64,000 bases of DNA, from positions 1,736,001-1,800,000 of the forward strand of contig OX337237.1 of the NCBI GenBank assembly GCA_946965045.2. Direction: 5' to 3'. Every line of letters starts with the position of its first letter. The stretch's first letter is position 1. The notes under the pieces are model-generated. The model had not been told where the DNA came from, ran no database searches, and saw only the letters and a list, made by a program, of their open reading frames with translations. Shown piece by piece: positions 54,022-64,000 of the stretch. The DNA is from Epithemia pelagica. Its lineage: Eukaryota; Bacillariophyta; Bacillariophyceae; Surirellales; Surirellaceae. The position numbers and the translations under genes are program-made.

Positions 54022-54956
54022 ATGGCGCAAGCTGCTCTCAATCGACTTGGCAACATCAGTGCCGCGCTAGCCGTGGGCACATTCACGGTTTCACAATGTC
54101 TGTACAACGTTGACGGTGGAGAACGAGTTGTGATGTTTGACAGTTTGCGAGGTGGTGTGATGGACAAAGTTATTGGAGAAGGAACGCACTTTATGATTCC
54201 AATAATACAACGTCCCATCACTATGGATGTTCGCACAAAGCCCCGCGAGATCCCGTCCATGACAGGAACAAAAGATCTTCAAATGGTTAGCAGTACGTAT
54301 TTACCATACTTTCATCGAATTTGTTCCCAGACGTGGGACCTGTCTAACATACCCTTCACTTTGCAGTCAAACTCCGAGTTCTATGGCGTCCGATTATTGA
54401 TCAACTCCCCCGTCTCTACCGAGAATTAGGCACTGACTTTGATGAGCGTGTTTTGCCGAGTATTGGGAACGAGGTCCTCAAAGCTGTCGTGGCGCAATAC
54501 AATGCAGAGGAGTTGTTGAGCAAACGTGCCGAAGTTTCGGAACGCATCAAGCGCGAAATTGTGAAGCGCGCGTCTCATTTTCATCTCACTTTGGACGATG
54601 TGGCCATCACGCACTTGACGTTTGGTCGTGAATTCATGAAAGCCATAGAGGCCAAGCAAGTCGCTAGCCAAGAGGCGGAGCGCCAGCAGTGGGTTGTAAA
54701 ACGTGCCGAACAAGAGCGTCAAGCAGTCGTTACTCGTGCCGAAGGAGAAGCTGAGGCCGCTGCTATTATTACCCAGGCAATGGAGAAGACCGGTTCTGCG
54801 ATCATCGAAGTCCGTCGCATTGATGCGGCAAAGGAGATTGCTGGTAAACTGGCAAACTCTCGTAACGTGGTGTATCTCCCGTCAACAGGCGGAGGTGGTG
54901 ATGGAAAGAGTGGGTCTAGTGGCAGCAATCTTTTGTTGGGCATTGATACCAAGTAG
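54022..54956 (+). CDS. PHB1: Prohibitin 1, mitochondrial, two exons, 286 aa
   Basis: Exons are 54022-54292 and 54367-54956; the 74-nt intron has GTACGT and TTTGCAG ends and splits an Ile codon. The protein starts MAQAALNRLGNISAALAVGT, an N-terminal membrane anchor. The SPFH/band-7 domain follows with GEGTHFMIPIIQRPITMDVR, SMTGTKDLQMVS, KLRVLWRPIIDQLPRLYREL and DFDERVLPSIGNEVLKAVVA. The coiled-coil half has LDDVAITHLTFGREFMKAIE and KQVASQEAERQQWVVKRAEQ. The shorter N terminus and ITHLTFGREF point to PHB1 rather than PHB2. With PHB2 it forms ring scaffolds in the mitochondrial inner membrane that regulate m-AAA proteases. Length equals the usual 270-290. Confidence 0.95.
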
Positions 54957-55072
54957 CTAGTCATTATCAACTTTTTGTGTAGATCGAGGATGGAAACACC
55001 GTTTGAGTACTACCTTTAATCTGCAAATGAGAACCTGGGCCCATTAGTATGCATATCCAACCTCTCATTACT

Positions 55073-56843
55073 TTACTCCATACCCTCCGTCGGATCCATC
55101 TGACCTTTATTACCCATCTGTTTCCCTGCTCGCATAACCTCGTCCACAAGAAGCAATTGGTTCGCTAAGACCGTGGAGAGGTAGAGCGACTGTCGTTTGA
55201 CGCGTAAATTATCCCACACTCCCGCGTCAATTGGGCTCATTGGTAAGCCACTATCAATGTCAAGACCAACGGGAGAGCTTCCACTTGATGCTTCGTCCTG
55301 CAGCGCTAAAATAGTTTCCTGGACATCATGACCAGAGTTTGACGCCAAAGTCTTGGGGATCACCAGCAATGCTTGAGCAAAAGCTTGGATTCCAACCTTA
55401 TACTTTCCCTTGGTTTCTTTGGCTACTGTTTCTGTTAGATGTTGATGAAGCGCAACTTCCACAGCTCCAGCTCCTGGAACAACGCACTTGTCTTCGAGAG
55501 CGTTTTTCACTGTTCGTAATCCATCCTTAACAGCGTCTTGAATCTGAGATATGGACAACTTGTTTGGTCCATGAAGAAGAAGCGTACAAGAGTGGGCATT
55601 TGGACAGTCTTCAACGAATGTGTACTTTGAATCATCATCATCGTAACTGACCACACGAACTTGCCCGGCGTGTCCTAGAACGTCTTTGTTTAGGTCTGAA
55701 AGCGAAAGCAAGATTTGACCTCCAGCTGCCAACACAAGTCGATCCAAGTTTCGCCGCTTTGCACGTCGCAAGCACAAGATGCCTTCCTTAGCAAACATAT
55801 CAAGCGACAAGGGATCTACTCCTTTCTGATTGATGATACAGAATGTCTCGCCGTTTGTGCAGACTTCACGTTTGAGAGCGACAATCTGGCGACACCGCTC
55901 ATCAAGCCAGGCACGTTCGGATTCGACAAGTTTTTCTCGCTGTTCCGCAGTTTGATAAGTGAAGGAGGTTTGTGTTTCGGTCTGCTCGTATTCTAAGCTG
56001 ATGTTACAGGTTAGAATGAACACATTTTTTAATGATGTAGGCATATCAGGGTGGCGATTGCCATGGTCCAAGACCAATCCCTTGACAAAGCGACTATCAC
56101 TTGCAGATTGGCGTTGCAAAGTCATTATTTCGACGCGCGTTAAATCCAATGGTTCACTGGGAGATGTCCAAATTGTTTGGATGGCTTGTACCACTGCTGA
56201 CGCGATCTGCAAAAAAATTCCAAAAAGCCAAGCGATGAGAGTTTCGGATCATCCAAGAAGGAAGTTTCACCCGTTTGCTTACCTGAGGAACGAGTCCTGG
56301 ATCCAGCTTCGTACCGAGCGTGGTGGTGGCAACCTGAGTAAGAAGATTTGTCATTGCTAAACTGGATATGTCCGTTTGATTTGTTTCATTTCCTTCAACT
56401 TCCGTGAAAAGAGGCACCTCATGAGTTAGAGTTTTAAGGAATTCGAGACTTGCGTCTCTCGCAATATCATAGCCCTTCGTAAGCACACGTGGATGCAAGC
56501 CTTCGGACACTTGTCGCTGCGCTTGTTCCAACAAAGCTCCAACGAGCAAGACTGTAGACGTCGTCCCATCACCTGTAATATCATCCTGGGCAGTTGCCGT
56601 TCGAGCAATCAAGGCCGCTGTAGGATGCTGGATTTGCATTTCTTTCAGAAGCGTTAATCCATCTTTCGTTAGTTTAAGTTGATCCAAAGTCCCTCCAACG
56701 AGGAGCTTGAGAGTACCTTTCGGACCCAAGTTACTGGAGAGCACTTGACTCAAACCAGATGCAGCAGCGCAGTTGACCGCCAAAGCTTGTCGTGAGTGCA
56801 CAATCTCCGCGTTAGGTGATAGTTCTTCCAATGCCGACGTCAT
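55073..56843 (-). CDS. CCT6: T-complex protein 1 zeta subunit (CCT6), two exons, 564 aa
   Basis: Exon 1 is 56843-56283 and exon 2 56206-55073 on the minus strand, joined in phase 0 across a 76-nt GTAAGC...TGCAG intron. The chaperonin signatures are [49 protein letters not shown] (ATP-binding loop) and, late, [16 protein letters not shown] and [20 protein letters not shown]. The apical portion has [32 protein letters not shown] and [14 protein letters not shown], which match zeta rather than other CCT subunits. CCT is the hetero-oligomeric cytosolic chaperonin that folds actin and tubulin. At 564 residues it is slightly longer than animal CCT6 (531), with an extra short stretch in the intermediate domain and at the C terminus. 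Confidence 0.96.
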
Positions 56844-57349
56844 GGTTAAAAGTTAAAGGGGTGGAGAAAAATGAATGAGAGCAACGACGAATATTTCAGA
56901 AAAAAGGGAACGCACTTAGGTCGCATCATCCCTTTTCGGTGATTATGAGTGATGATGATTGTAACCTTACGCAAGATAGCACTAATAGTACGTCTTCCAA
57001 TCTAGCAATGCGAGTTTGAAGCTTTGGCCTTGGATTATCAAAATAGTCTAGATTTTCGATACAAACTTAGCATCGAAGTGGATCTCTTATTATTACTGTC
57101 ATTTCTTTGTTGAACCCCTAACCCATGATTACGATATTGGTGTAGCATAAACTTTCCGTGTGATAATACCGATACAATTTGTCTTTTCATCGATTCCAGA
57201 TTGGTGCGATGGGCAAAAGATAATGCTCTATTCCATAAGTCTCACGGGCACTCGAAGCTACAATACCTAGTGATGCGACTCGCGGGAAGACAAGAAAGGC
57301 CCAACAATGATAGGCAGCAACGTGCATCAATAACGTCCAAGCTTCGATA
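56844..57349. other. Intergenic region
   Basis: Promoter flank of CCT6 and 3' flank of EMC3, both minus-strand. AT-rich around 57000-57180; no gene seen. Confidence 0.5.
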
Positions 57350-58306
57350 TTACTGTGCCTTGCGTTTGACCTTGCCAAGCAAAATATCGCTATTTTTGAT
57401 ACCTCCCGTTGACGATAAGCCTTTTGATGATTTCCGTTTTGGGTATTTTGCTCCCAACAATCGCTTCTCGACGTTATCAAACTCAGATTGATGTCCAGTG
57501 ACAAACAACTCCAGGTTTTCCGACTCCTTCTGAAATTTAGATGCCCACTCCTCGAGATCATTTTGCTTATTTTGAGGGTTTGCCGGGGAAGGGGCCATTC
57601 CCAATTGCTTCAGTGTGATTTCTTGTTCTCTTATTTCCATTAGAGGCTCTGCACCCATGACGAGTTTGAAAAAGCCCCGAAGACCGTACATCGTGAGGAA
57701 ATACCACGAGATAGATGATACATAGGATGGGTCAAGGTCGGGCATGGAATCTGCAAGCCCTTTCTGAAACATTGATTTGAACCCAGAAGTTAGAGCGAAT
57801 GGTATCTTGAGCATGATGAATCCCGAAAAGAAGTACTGAATGCCCTGCATCATGATCATGTTCTGAACCATGAAGGCCATGTTTCCCTTCAGCATACCCA
57901 TCGGATTCATCATGGCGGCCATTGGGTCGTCGTCTTCGGATCCATCATTGCTTTTTTCGGATTGTTTCTTCTCGTGTTGATCAATGAACATATCGGCATG
58001 ATCAGTCAGTTCCTGAATCACGAAAAGTCGGCGGATGTGCCATCGAGTTGTGGATATGTAGTGTGATGCTCCCGATTTCAATTTAGTTAATCGATTGAAT
58101 TGGTTGTTACAATGCACTCCGACTGTTTTGCTTTTCTCATACGGACCCGCTAGGTAACGTCCAACCAACCCTCGCAACAAACCAGCGATAACCATTACCA
58201 AAAAGAGCGGTAACACCACCCAGTCACGAATAGCTGGATCGAGAAACAAGGTTGATCCAACCCGATCTGGATTCGACTCAATAAGCGAAGTGAAGGTTGC
58301 CGCCAT
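57350..58306 (-). CDS. EMC3: ER membrane protein complex subunit 3 (EMC3/TMEM111)
   Basis: A single exon of 318 residues. The start, LFLDPAIRDWVVLPLFLVMV, is the conserved EMC3 opening and first membrane helix. An amphipathic linker follows (TTRWHIRRLFVIQELTDHAD), then a Met-rich stretch (MAAMMNPMGMLKGNMAFMVQ) and two more helices with YFFSGFIMLKIPFALTSGFK and YVSSISWYFLTMYGLRGFFK. EMC3 belongs to the Oxa1/YidC superfamily and forms the insertase core of the EMC, placing tail-anchored and multipass proteins in the ER membrane. The family is about 260 residues; here the C terminus is extended by some 50 charged residues ending KVKRKAQ. Confidence 0.95.
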   Translation of the reverse strand: MAATFTSLIESNPDRVGSTLFLDPAIRDWVVLPLFLVMVIAGLLRGLVGRYLAGPYEKSKTVGVHCNNQFNRLTKLKSGASHYISTTRWHIRRLFVIQELTDHADMFIDQHEKKQSEKSNDGSEDDDPMAAMMNPMGMLKGNMAFMVQNMIMMQGIQYFFSGFIMLKIPFALTSGFKSMFQKGLADSMPDLDPSYVSSISWYFLTMYGLRGFFKLVMGAEPLMEIREQEITLKQLGMAPSPANPQNKQNDLEEWASKFQKESENLELFVTGHQSEFDNVEKRLLGAKYPKRKSSKGLSSTGGIKNSDILLGKVKRKAQ

Positions 58307-59394
58307 GCTTGAAATTAGTTCTCCTCTTCCACTCTCTTCTTCAGTTTTTCAAGTTTTGACTCTGCTGTTGGATAAAGGTCCCTATTTCGGGGGTACGGAA
58401 GTACAGAATGCACAAATGAACGAAACTTCCCCTGTTTGAAGTTTGAGTCTGGGGGGACCCCTTATTTCTAAGTAGTAGTTTTCGGTTTTTGTTTTTTGTC
58501 CTCGGCTGCAAAAAGGGCACAGATGATTCGAAAATTTTCTTCGTGCGCAGTTTTTTCAAAGGGTCAGCGCCAGCCGTGTCGAAACGTCAGCCTGCCATCG
58601 ATCGTTTAAAATCTGAACGCCGGCCTCGAATCGTATTTTGTGCCACAAACCATCTCATCATCCATGACTCCACTCTCGTTTACTCCTTACCCCTCAAACT
58701 AAAAACACATTGCTTGTAGCCTTCAGCACTTTTTCTCTTTTTCATGAATCAATCCCTTCCATCTTATAGGTAACGAGATTAATACAGTTTATCCGACCCT
58801 TCTATTCGAATAAACACTACGATCGACAAATGAAACCAGAAGAGAAAAAATCTCTTGTGGCCACATAAAATGGCATCGAGCCCACTGACAAGCTGGAAGG
58901 AAGGGGTTTGATAAGGATTAAAGAGGTAATCACTCGATACGACAATGATATAGTTATGATAGGAATAGGTTGCAAATAGTTGATGATATTGTGATTACAT
59001 GAAGTGATTATCTAGATTGGATCCTTTCGATCCCCGGTTCCCATTGATGCAATCCTGGATCTTGGATCAAGGTGTAAAAGACTTCTAGACAGAAAAGATC
59101 GCCGTCTAGTGCCTACTCTCACTGTGTGCCTATTACGCGCGAAAGTGTGCCAGTGGGCACATAGTTTCAACTAGATAGAACTCGACCAATATCAGCCTTA
59201 TGATAATGATCGGATGCTCCTTTCTTATCTCTAAAGCATCCTCTGCCACCACTTGATGCCCCATTTGGCCATAGGACTTTTCATGGTTGTAGGAGAGCCT
59301 CTATCAGAGGTTTTGTGCAGTGTGCAGTGTGTGGGCACACTTTGGGCACACTCTGGAAACTCATTTAAAGCTCGACTAATGGCCTTGTTATCTC
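58307..59394. other. Long intergenic region
   Basis: No gene is supported. Around 59150-59160 and 59318-59352 the words GTGGGCACA, GTGTGCAGTG and GGGCACACT recur, an irregular TG/CA-rich repeat. The rest is AT-rich without long frames. The part next to 58306 is presumably the EMC3 promoter. Confidence 0.45.
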
Positions 59395-60024
59395 CTAATA
59401 TTCAAACTTGTTGGCAATGCACGGCTCCTGGGTCTCGTCAGACTCAAATGACAGAATGTGGTCCACACCAATGGACGAATTGCGCTTCCCAAGTGTGCGA
59501 GATGCCATGTTCTCCTTGTCCGACTCGTGTTCATCATCGTTGTTGTAAGTGCATTCCATTCCATTGAGGTTCTTCACGGCATCTGAACTCTGTTGATTGT
59601 TGCATGATTTCTCAGACAGGTTCGCCTTGAAGTGCATGGTCATCAGCATGTAAAAAGGAGGCGGAGACGATGACTTCTTTGCCGGACAGAAAGCAGACAA
59701 ATTCTTGTTGTCATCGTTGGCTTCCGAAGTGGCAATGAGGACATTGCTCTTCTGCACTTCCTTGACTTTTGGTCCCTTCTTGTTCTTCATGCTGGGAGGA
59801 TTCTTCTTCATCTTGTTCGACACTTTCTTGCTTGCTGTTGTTGTCGTCTTCATTGGTTTTTGAGATGACTTGGTTTTGGCTTGGTTGGCACCGGCAGCAG
59901 GACCAAGAATGAAGCTTGTCACCATCGCTTCATCCGACTGTGCCTTGATGCACTGTTGATTGCGCAAACTTGTTCGACGGCCGTTGATAATAGTCGACGT
60001 GGTGCTTGTTGTCTCTCCATGCAT
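59395..60024 (-). CDS. Hypothetical basic low-complexity protein
   Basis: A 209-residue frame beginning at an ATG. The N-terminal half is Thr/Lys/Ser-rich with KTKSSQKPMKTTTTASKK and KMKKNPPSMKNKKGPKVK, which could bind nucleic acid or localise to the nucleus. The C-terminal half is mixed and acidic (NNDDEHESDKENM). No domain is recognised. It lies beside transposon and P450 remnants, so it may be a remnant itself. Length and composition make coding plausible but not secure. Confidence 0.4.
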   Translation of the reverse strand: MHGETTSTTSTIINGRRTSLRNQQCIKAQSDEAMVTSFILGPAAGANQAKTKSSQKPMKTTTTASKKVSNKMKKNPPSMKNKKGPKVKEVQKSNVLIATSEANDDNKNLSAFCPAKKSSSPPPFYMLMTMHFKANLSEKSCNNQQSSDAVKNLNGMECTYNNDDEHESDKENMASRTLGKRNSSIGVDHILSFESDETQEPCIANKFEY

Positions 60025-60797
60025 TCAGGGAAAATGTGAGAAGACCAGTCGTGTATGTTGCAATAGGTTCCGAACGGAACTGAAAGTCACGCCTGCTGTC
60101 GACAAAATTTCTTAACTAGGAGGTGCGGGCCATGACACAACGCATGGCGCAAAAAAAAATCCATGCCCTCACAAATCCCAAAACGAGAACGGAAACAAAC
60201 ACAGCAACAAACCTCGTGCATAGCTGCAACACGGACAAGTAAGTAAAGCACAACACACCAACTAATAATGCTACGTGAATTTTCTTTCCCTTTCTCACAT
60301 TTTGAACAGTTCCAACACATCAATTATCCTCAGCATGATGACGACAAAGAATAAGAAATTTCAGACCATGCAACTTGTGAACCTTTTTTCTATTGCTGGA
60401 TGGATTCCTCTTGGATCCGTTTGCGTCCAGCAACGAACCTACCAGCAACAAGGTTCCCCGTCGCAACACCAAGAAAAACACCAACCGCAACAACAAGCAC
60501 GTCCCGTCTCCTCTATACCCCTACAGTGCACAACCCATTGTGTTTCAGCAACAGTCCTAACGAGACAAATCGCTCGTGGTCTACGTTCCTCCGTTTCTTC
60601 CATAGTGTTGCGAGCATCACCTCCTCTGTATCAATCCTTCCGCCCATACATACTACTTAGATCATGTTCTTCATTGGTACGCACTTGCTTTGTCCAACTA
60701 CCACTACTAGTATATGTTCCAAGTGGTCCGGAAGGAACCCTGCCCATTGTGTGTCACCCGACGCATTGGGAGCTTCATAAGACAACCTGTTGCAATG
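60025..60797. other. Region without a supported gene
   Basis: A plus-strand frame ending at 60820 (first ATG about 60335) contains a short hydrophobic stretch (MQLVNLFSIAGWIPLGSVCV) but otherwise Gln/Ser-rich, unpatterned sequence. It overlaps the end of the piggyBac remnant on the other strand. I do not accept it as a gene. Confidence 0.4.
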
Positions 60798-62090
60798 TCA
60801 CCAGAAACCTTTTGGAATGAAACAAACAACAATAAAACGGATGAGTTGGTCTCCTTCAAAACGGCCTGGAACAGCACAGCAACTTACCTTGAACTCTGTC
60901 CCCAGCGGCTCTGGCTTACGCTTAATATAGAACAAGTTGGGGAGTGTTGACATTTGTGTGGTCCTTGGTTGGAAGGCACTCATTGTCTCATCCATGGTGA
61001 TTGTGGATGAGGAAGCCACGGTTCTCCGACGGTTGTTGTTGAACTCGTCGACCAATGGCATTATCTGGTTCCATTTTCGGCCGTGGTTGTCCCCTTCGAA
61101 GGCACGGGGAAGAACCTCTTTGCTGTCGAAGAACCAAGTCTTCGACATCACATTCATGCCGTTCTTGCTGACATTGATTCTGGGTGAAAGCTGCCGATGA
61201 GACGAATCCTCATTAAAAAAAGACGAATACCACCTTTGTGACACGGAGCCACTCTGATCACGATGCCCCAGAACACCCACCACTCATGCTCAGTCACAGC
61301 CCGGAAATGTCGGCTTCTCACTGCCTTCATTCTGCTCATTGATTGCTGTGTTTAAATTGTGCAGCTGCTTTTGCCAACTACCTGTAAGACAAACAGAAGA
61401 AGGTGAGAATTAGTCAGACCATCTTGGCAACACGGCATGGCAAATTCAACAATCAATCACTAACCTGGACACATATGGATCAAAAGGCGCAAAAATGGAA
61501 AGTCGTAGCTTTGGTTGGTGGTTGACAAGTTGGTAGGCAAAAATGACGGGTGGAAGTCATATCCGATAACACCAACATGCTCAAACTCTTCAACAGGATT
61601 GTCGGGTGTTGAGTCACCATCAACAATTTGCCACGTGAAAACGCGCTCGTCGTAAATTTTGCGAAGATCTCTACGCCCGGTAAGTGAAAGAGTCACTTCC
61701 TCGTCACCGTCAAACAGCACATTCCAGTGGGGCGTGCCTTGAATACTGTCTGGGTGCTTACCGACTGCAGTCCCATAACACGGATTGTTTTCCTTCTCCT
61801 CTCTGACCCTGTCACCAATCTCGATGCTGTTTTCACTTGGTGGACCAACTTGGACAGTCCAGTAGTTTTCCTCTACCAACTGTTTTTCTGTTCATGTAAT
61901 GCTGGTATCTGGTTCTACACACCTACCTGCTTTCAAGTTCATTAGCAAGGGCGGCACTATTTGGATCGATTGGATCTTCGTCGTTGGAAAAGAAAAACGT
62001 ATAGTCTTCCACCATGCCGTTGATGTATGGATCCAACGACACATCCGACATCTCATCATCATTCGTCTGCTTAACAGCAGGAATGAACAT
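60798..62090 (-). pseudogene. PiggyBac-type (DDE_Tnp_1_7) transposase remnant
   Basis: Minus-strand pieces in several frames line up in order with a piggyBac-family transposase. The first (from an ATG at 62090) is acidic: MFIPAVKQTNDDEMSDVSLD. The second (61879 to about 61460) has WNVLFDGDEEVTLSL and GYDFHPSFLPTN, then joins across a GTTAGT...TTACAG intron to SWQKQLHNLN. The third shows EHEWWVFWGIVIRVAPCHKG, and the fourth WNQIMPLVDEFNNN, ITMDETMSAFQPRTTQ and LFYIKRKPEPLGTEFK, the signature around the second catalytic Asp. The frame stops or shifts between pieces. The C-terminal third is missing after a GTAAGT donor near 60890. No terminal inverted repeats or flanking TTAA were identified. 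This is an old, inactive copy. Confidence 0.75.
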
Positions 62091-62489
62091 ACACTACATA
62101 GCTAGGCTAGAATCGTCTAGAAATACCCTTAAAAAATGGGCAACCAGGAATCTACATCTCTCAGTTACTGTCAAATCAGTTTTGCTGACGTTGCATTCGC
62201 GACTCACTTAGATTCACGATTTTCTCACTCCCACGTAACTTCGCGATGACGAACGATGACACTAAGATGGATCGTCGTCGTGGACGAATTGGCAAGTGGG
62301 CGACAGGAGATCGTGTGTGTATCAATATTCGTTGGATCCAGCGCTATGACATGTGTATACCTTACCTGTTCCACCATGGAAAGGGTTGTATTTCGTTTAC
62401 GGCCATACCAAGCCCCTCCTTGATACAGTTTCATCCACCATACCGAATCGACCAAAAGTCCCTTAAGCGGTCGGTTGGTTCTTGGAACG

Positions 62490-63128
62490 CCTTTCTGGAT
62501 ACAAGGAAGATGGAATCTTTCGTGTCTGGGTGTTTCATCCATACTACGTCCCATTCCTAGCTCGAATGATGTGCTGGATGATTTTGTTTGGCAGCTCTTG
62601 ACCAAGAAGGCAAACCAGCAAAAGATTGACAAGGAGAAGAGAATCTACGAAGAGTTTGGTCGGGTCCAGTTTCTTGGCTTTATTTGATGGACCGAAATGG
62701 AAGCACCAACGCAAAATGGTTGCTCCTGCATTCAATTCCAGTTTTCTTCAGCATGTTCATGATTGCGTCTTCGGTCGTCTCGAGAAACACTTTTCCTGCA
62801 CTACGACAAAGGTCAACAGAATGCAAGCAATGAATGGAGTAAATTTTCTCATCATTTGGATGCGATGGAATGGAGTGCTCGATTGGCTCTGGATGTCATG
62901 GGGCTCGCTTCTTTCTCGTATAGTTTTGGTGGAATGGAGTCTTTTACGGGCCATGATAAGAGTAGGCCGCAGAACAACAAGACCATTGCATCGTTGCCAT
63001 ACTTAGATGCAGTGGTTCGCAATCGCTGCGATTGCATTGCCCTGGGTGGGAGGAACGTGTTTCAACCGGATAGGTTTCTTCATGACAGAGAAAGCAGGAA
63101 CCAACAGAGAATGGTTCTTTTCCCATGA
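62490..63128 (+). pseudogene. Cytochrome P450 remnant
   Basis: Plus-strand pieces in different frames follow the order of a P450. An N-terminal stretch (EDGIFRVWVFHPYYVPFLA) is followed by LALFDGPKWKHQRKMVAPAF, the helix-C region WxxxR..P.F that contacts haem. Then come ALDVMGLASFSYSFGG, LPYLDAVVRN (start of the K helix) and NVFQPDRFLHDRE, the region before the haem loop. The I-helix, the ExxR pair and the Cys haem ligand are missing, so the copy has at least one internal deletion, several frameshifts and lost its 3' end. It cannot encode an active enzyme. The boundaries are approximate. Confidence 0.7.
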
Positions 63129-63263
63129 GAATCAAGCCTCAAATTGCTCGATAAGGTGGGATGGTGAACGAACAAACAAGTCATTCTCTTATTCCTATTA
63201 ATTTGACGCAATAGTACTGCTATGGGAATTCACACGTTGCAACGGGCAACTCGAATGTTTGGC

Positions 63264-63998
63264 CTATGTCTGGACAAGATGCGCCTTAAAAAATTCTGTC
63301 TTCGGTTCAAAGAAAAGGGGACCATTGCTCCACCCGACCACTTTCTTGAGTTTTTCCACCAGAGCTCCCCGAAATTTTTCAATGGGCTGTAAGTCACTGC
63401 GCATGATTTTACCATCAATGGCTGGAGACCGATCGACCCCCACTTGTTTCATTCGCTTGTTCAATTTTTTGCTCACATCTGCCTTTTCAACAAGGTTCAA
63501 TCTTTTTTCCTATCAATTTCGTTTGACTCGTTAGTCTTTTCGTCGAATGTTTTTTCAAGCTTTGAACGAAGTGTCTCTGAGGCTTTCCGGTGAGTTGCTC
63601 CTCATTAGCTTTTCGTTGTCTCCCACTTGCAAGCTCCTCATCCTTTGCCTTTTCAATCACATCCATAGCAGTGAGTATGTGTGACTTGCTCGCAGGGCAC
63701 CTGTTGGACTGGTTTTCAGTACTGAAGACGCTTCTGACTCATTGACTTTTCGCGATGCTCTCTTGTTAATGGTAGATCGTGCTAAAACTACTAGGACACT
63801 TTGGATGCCTTGTCCACGTCCTTGGGTTGCCACTATGGATGATTCACAAATGCAAGCTTCAATGTAATGTGTCGAACTCATCAATGGAAGAACATGGGTC
63901 AGTATCCAGTCTCGGAGCTGCTTCATGTCTGAGTCATGATTTGTCACTGTGTCATCCCAGAGTCCCTGGCAGTTCTCAACATCTGCAAGCTTTGTCAA
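63264..63998 (-). pseudogene. Charged orphan gene fragments at the right edge
   Basis: Three minus-strand open stretches follow one another in different frames. The first (open beyond the edge, to 63657) includes MKQLRDWILTHVLPLMSSTH. The second (about 63480-63680) includes DVIEKAKDEELASGRQRKAN. The third (to 63264) includes KADVSKKLNKRMKQVGVDRS and IEKFRGALVEKLKKVVGW. All are Lys/Glu-rich and helix-forming. They look like one gene cut by frameshifts, but no family is recognised and the 5' part lies outside the window. Confidence 0.3.
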
Positions 63999-64000
63999 TG

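Overview
The window is nuclear DNA from a unicellular eukaryote, most probably a diatom or close stramenopile relative. Genes are closely spaced and many have short GT-AG introns (mostly 68-93 nt, with a few longer ones next to tiny first exons). The gene set is eukaryotic: kinesin-14, Rab1, Ran, NDUFS4, ATG3, SF3B2, prohibitin, CCT6 and EMC3. The repeats are eukaryotic too: a non-LTR retrotransposon with endonuclease, RT and RNase H, and a piggyBac-type transposase remnant. The diatom assignment is inference; no rRNA or other taxonomic marker is present.

Layout. 1-1591: no convincing gene. 1592-7092: kinesin-14 facing a large disordered Ser/Lys-rich protein. 7858-12289: a small three-exon membrane protein, a PUB-domain membrane protein with an apparent frameshift, and NDUFS4. 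12654-15164: Rab1 and Ran converge, each with a tiny first coding exon. 15578-17998: an RluA-type pseudouridine synthase carrying a C-terminal phosphohistidine phosphatase (Janus/PHPT1) domain. 18664-24134: a 1,767-residue secreted repeat protein. 24305-26986: ATG3 and a plant-type Fpg/MutM glycosylase, divergent. 27714-29495: an ArsJ-like MFS permease whose 3' end is tandemly duplicated.

30346-33497 holds degenerate or orphan genes (a PLD-like gene with a frameshift, an orphan ORF, a short ankyrin protein). 33980-46247 is a DExH helicase/CCCH zinc-finger pseudogene with five lesions. One lesion is a 9,067-bp LINE flanked by a perfect 16-bp target-site duplication; the LINE is itself broken.

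46478-58306 returns to intact housekeeping-type genes: a PhyH-like dioxygenase, a membrane alpha/beta hydrolase, SF3B2 and PHB1 (divergent pair), CCT6 and EMC3. 59395-64000 is a decayed tail: an orphan basic protein, a piggyBac remnant, a P450 remnant and charged ORF fragments running off the right edge.

The genes do not form one pathway. The least ordinary items are the RluA-PHPT1 fusion, the secreted protein whose duplicated domain carries an intron at the same position in both copies, the helicase pseudogene that lost exactly its Walker A core, the eukaryotic ArsJ-like gene, and the very short first exons. Several single-base frameshifts could be biological or consensus errors, and each is flagged where it occurs.
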